Positions 13,347 to 13,950 of a stretch of 13,950 nt of DNA are shown here, piece after piece. The translations under genes and the position numbers were made by a program. Where the stretch lies: contig CANNLO010000094.1 in assembly GCA_947505055.1 (NCBI GenBank), forward strand, positions 1 to 13,950, in the 5' to 3' direction. The first letter of the stretch is position 1. The number at the start of each line of letters is the position of its first letter. The stretch comes from Methylococcaceae bacterium. GTDB taxonomy: Bacteria; Pseudomonadota; Gammaproteobacteria; Methylococcales; Methylomonadaceae. The notes beneath the pieces are model-generated. The model saw only the letters and a list, made by a program, of their open reading frames with translations. It had not been told where the DNA came from and searched no databases.

Positions 13347-13950
13347 TTATGGCAACAAAGTAATGCGGTCTTTTAAGCCAGGAGTTACCAGACCTTTAGT
13401 CTTAAAATAATTTCCTAACGCATCTAAATCAAGAGCACCACCCAGACGATTGGTACCTTGAGTCAAAACATATAACTGATCACCGCCATCAGCCATAAAA
13501 TTATTAACCGAAACGCGGTAGCTAGCAGCAGGATCAACTACAACACCGTTAATCTTAATACTGGCTGCATCAACGTTTTCACAAGCCGTACCTTTTTCTT
13601 TCCACTCATAGCTGAAGCCATTAGATACTTGCAGGATACGGTTAAACGGTTGTCCTAAAACAGGAGCAGTCGCTGGATAACCAGCGGTACATCCAGTAAA
13701 TTGTTGTTCCAGCAAGGTGTCGATTTGTGCGCCTGTTAGCGTCAATGAAACCAACGTATTACCAAAAGGTTGTACGGTAAACGCTTCACTGTAAGTTACG
13801 TTACCATCGCCTTCACCGGCTGAACCATTGACATAAGTTATGTCGGCACGAATTCCACCCGGATTCATAAAAGCCACCACTGCCTCGCCAAAGCCAACTC
13901 CTTGAGTTTCCAAAAGTTGGGCATCTGCAATCACATCGCCTAGCGCAGAC
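13347..13950 (-). CDS. 5'-nucleotidase / metallophosphatase family protein, C-terminal part
   Basis: The frame is open to the right edge, so the N-terminal part, including the expected signal peptide and the metallophosphoesterase domain, is outside the window. The 201 visible residues form the C-terminal substrate-binding domain of the UshA/5'-nucleotidase family. They include SALGDVIADAQL (where the first visible GTG at 13934 is an internal valine), MNPGGIRADI, the FTVQPFGNTLVSLTLTGAQI stretch, NGFSYEW, and YRVSVNNFMADGGDQL near the end. Such enzymes hydrolyse extracytoplasmic nucleotides for phosphate and nucleoside scavenging. The gene ends DRITLLP with no cell-wall or PEP-CTERM anchor. 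The cysteine-containing insert FTGCTAGYPATAPV is not something I can interpret. Family is clear; exact substrate is not. Confidence 0.9.
   Translation of the reverse strand, partial: SALGDVIADAQLLETQGVGFGEAVVAFMNPGGIRADITYVNGSAGEGDGNVTYSEAFTVQPFGNTLVSLTLTGAQIDTLLEQQFTGCTAGYPATAPVLGQPFNRILQVSNGFSYEWKEKGTACENVDAASIKINGVVVDPAASYRVSVNNFMADGGDQLYVLTQGTNRLGGALDLDALGNYFKTKGLVTPGLKDRITLLP

Overview
The window looks like ordinary chromosome from a low-GC gammaproteobacterium. Three points support this. The glmU-glmS tandem is of gammaproteobacterial type. The neighbourhood engB / cytochrome c4 / dsbA / GGDEF protein matches, from memory, the block next to polA in pseudomonads. A DUF2058 (YaiL-like) gene is also present. 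The AT-rich composition together with cytochrome c4 and a HupE permease would suit a Methylococcales-type methanotroph, but no diagnostic gene is present, so that is only a guess.

Layout. Positions 1-3010 (+) hold the 3'-truncated-at-its-start glmU and the complete glmS, which make the cell-wall amino-sugar precursor UDP-GlcNAc. A terminator-like hairpin at 3084-3115 separates glmS from a leftward block: DUF2058 protein, a 513-aa diguanylate cyclase, dsbA and diheme cytochrome c4 (3111-6826, all -). The divergent gene engB (+) begins at 6957. A 56-bp palindromic element sits between cytochrome c4 and engB. engB converges on, and overlaps by 28 bp, an MBL-fold hydrolase gene (-), which lies downstream of a second GGDEF gene (-). 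Divergent from that is a small ASCH-domain gene (+, 9919-10251). A further leftward group follows: HupE-type permease, an unrecognised 274-aa protein and an OafA-type acyltransferase (12876 down to 10314). About 410 bp without genes comes next, then a strong terminator and the 3' part of a secreted 5'-nucleotidase-family gene that runs off the right edge.

How the genes fit together. GlmS makes glucosamine-6-phosphate and GlmU performs the last two steps to UDP-GlcNAc. DsbA and cytochrome c4 are both periplasmic redox proteins. The two cyclases both keep the GGEEF active site and the RxxD product-inhibition site, so the window makes c-di-GMP twice, with no EAL or HD-GYP phosphodiesterase visible. 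The HupE group has no hydrogenase or urease beside it.

I see no CRISPR array, insertion sequence, tRNA, rRNA or phage gene, and no clear novel defence-type system. The best candidates for a second look are the unknown gene between hupE and the acyltransferase, the hupE promoter dyad, the duplicated promoter-like box before the second cyclase, the 56-bp palindromic element, and a terminator pointing the 'wrong' way between dsbA and the first cyclase.
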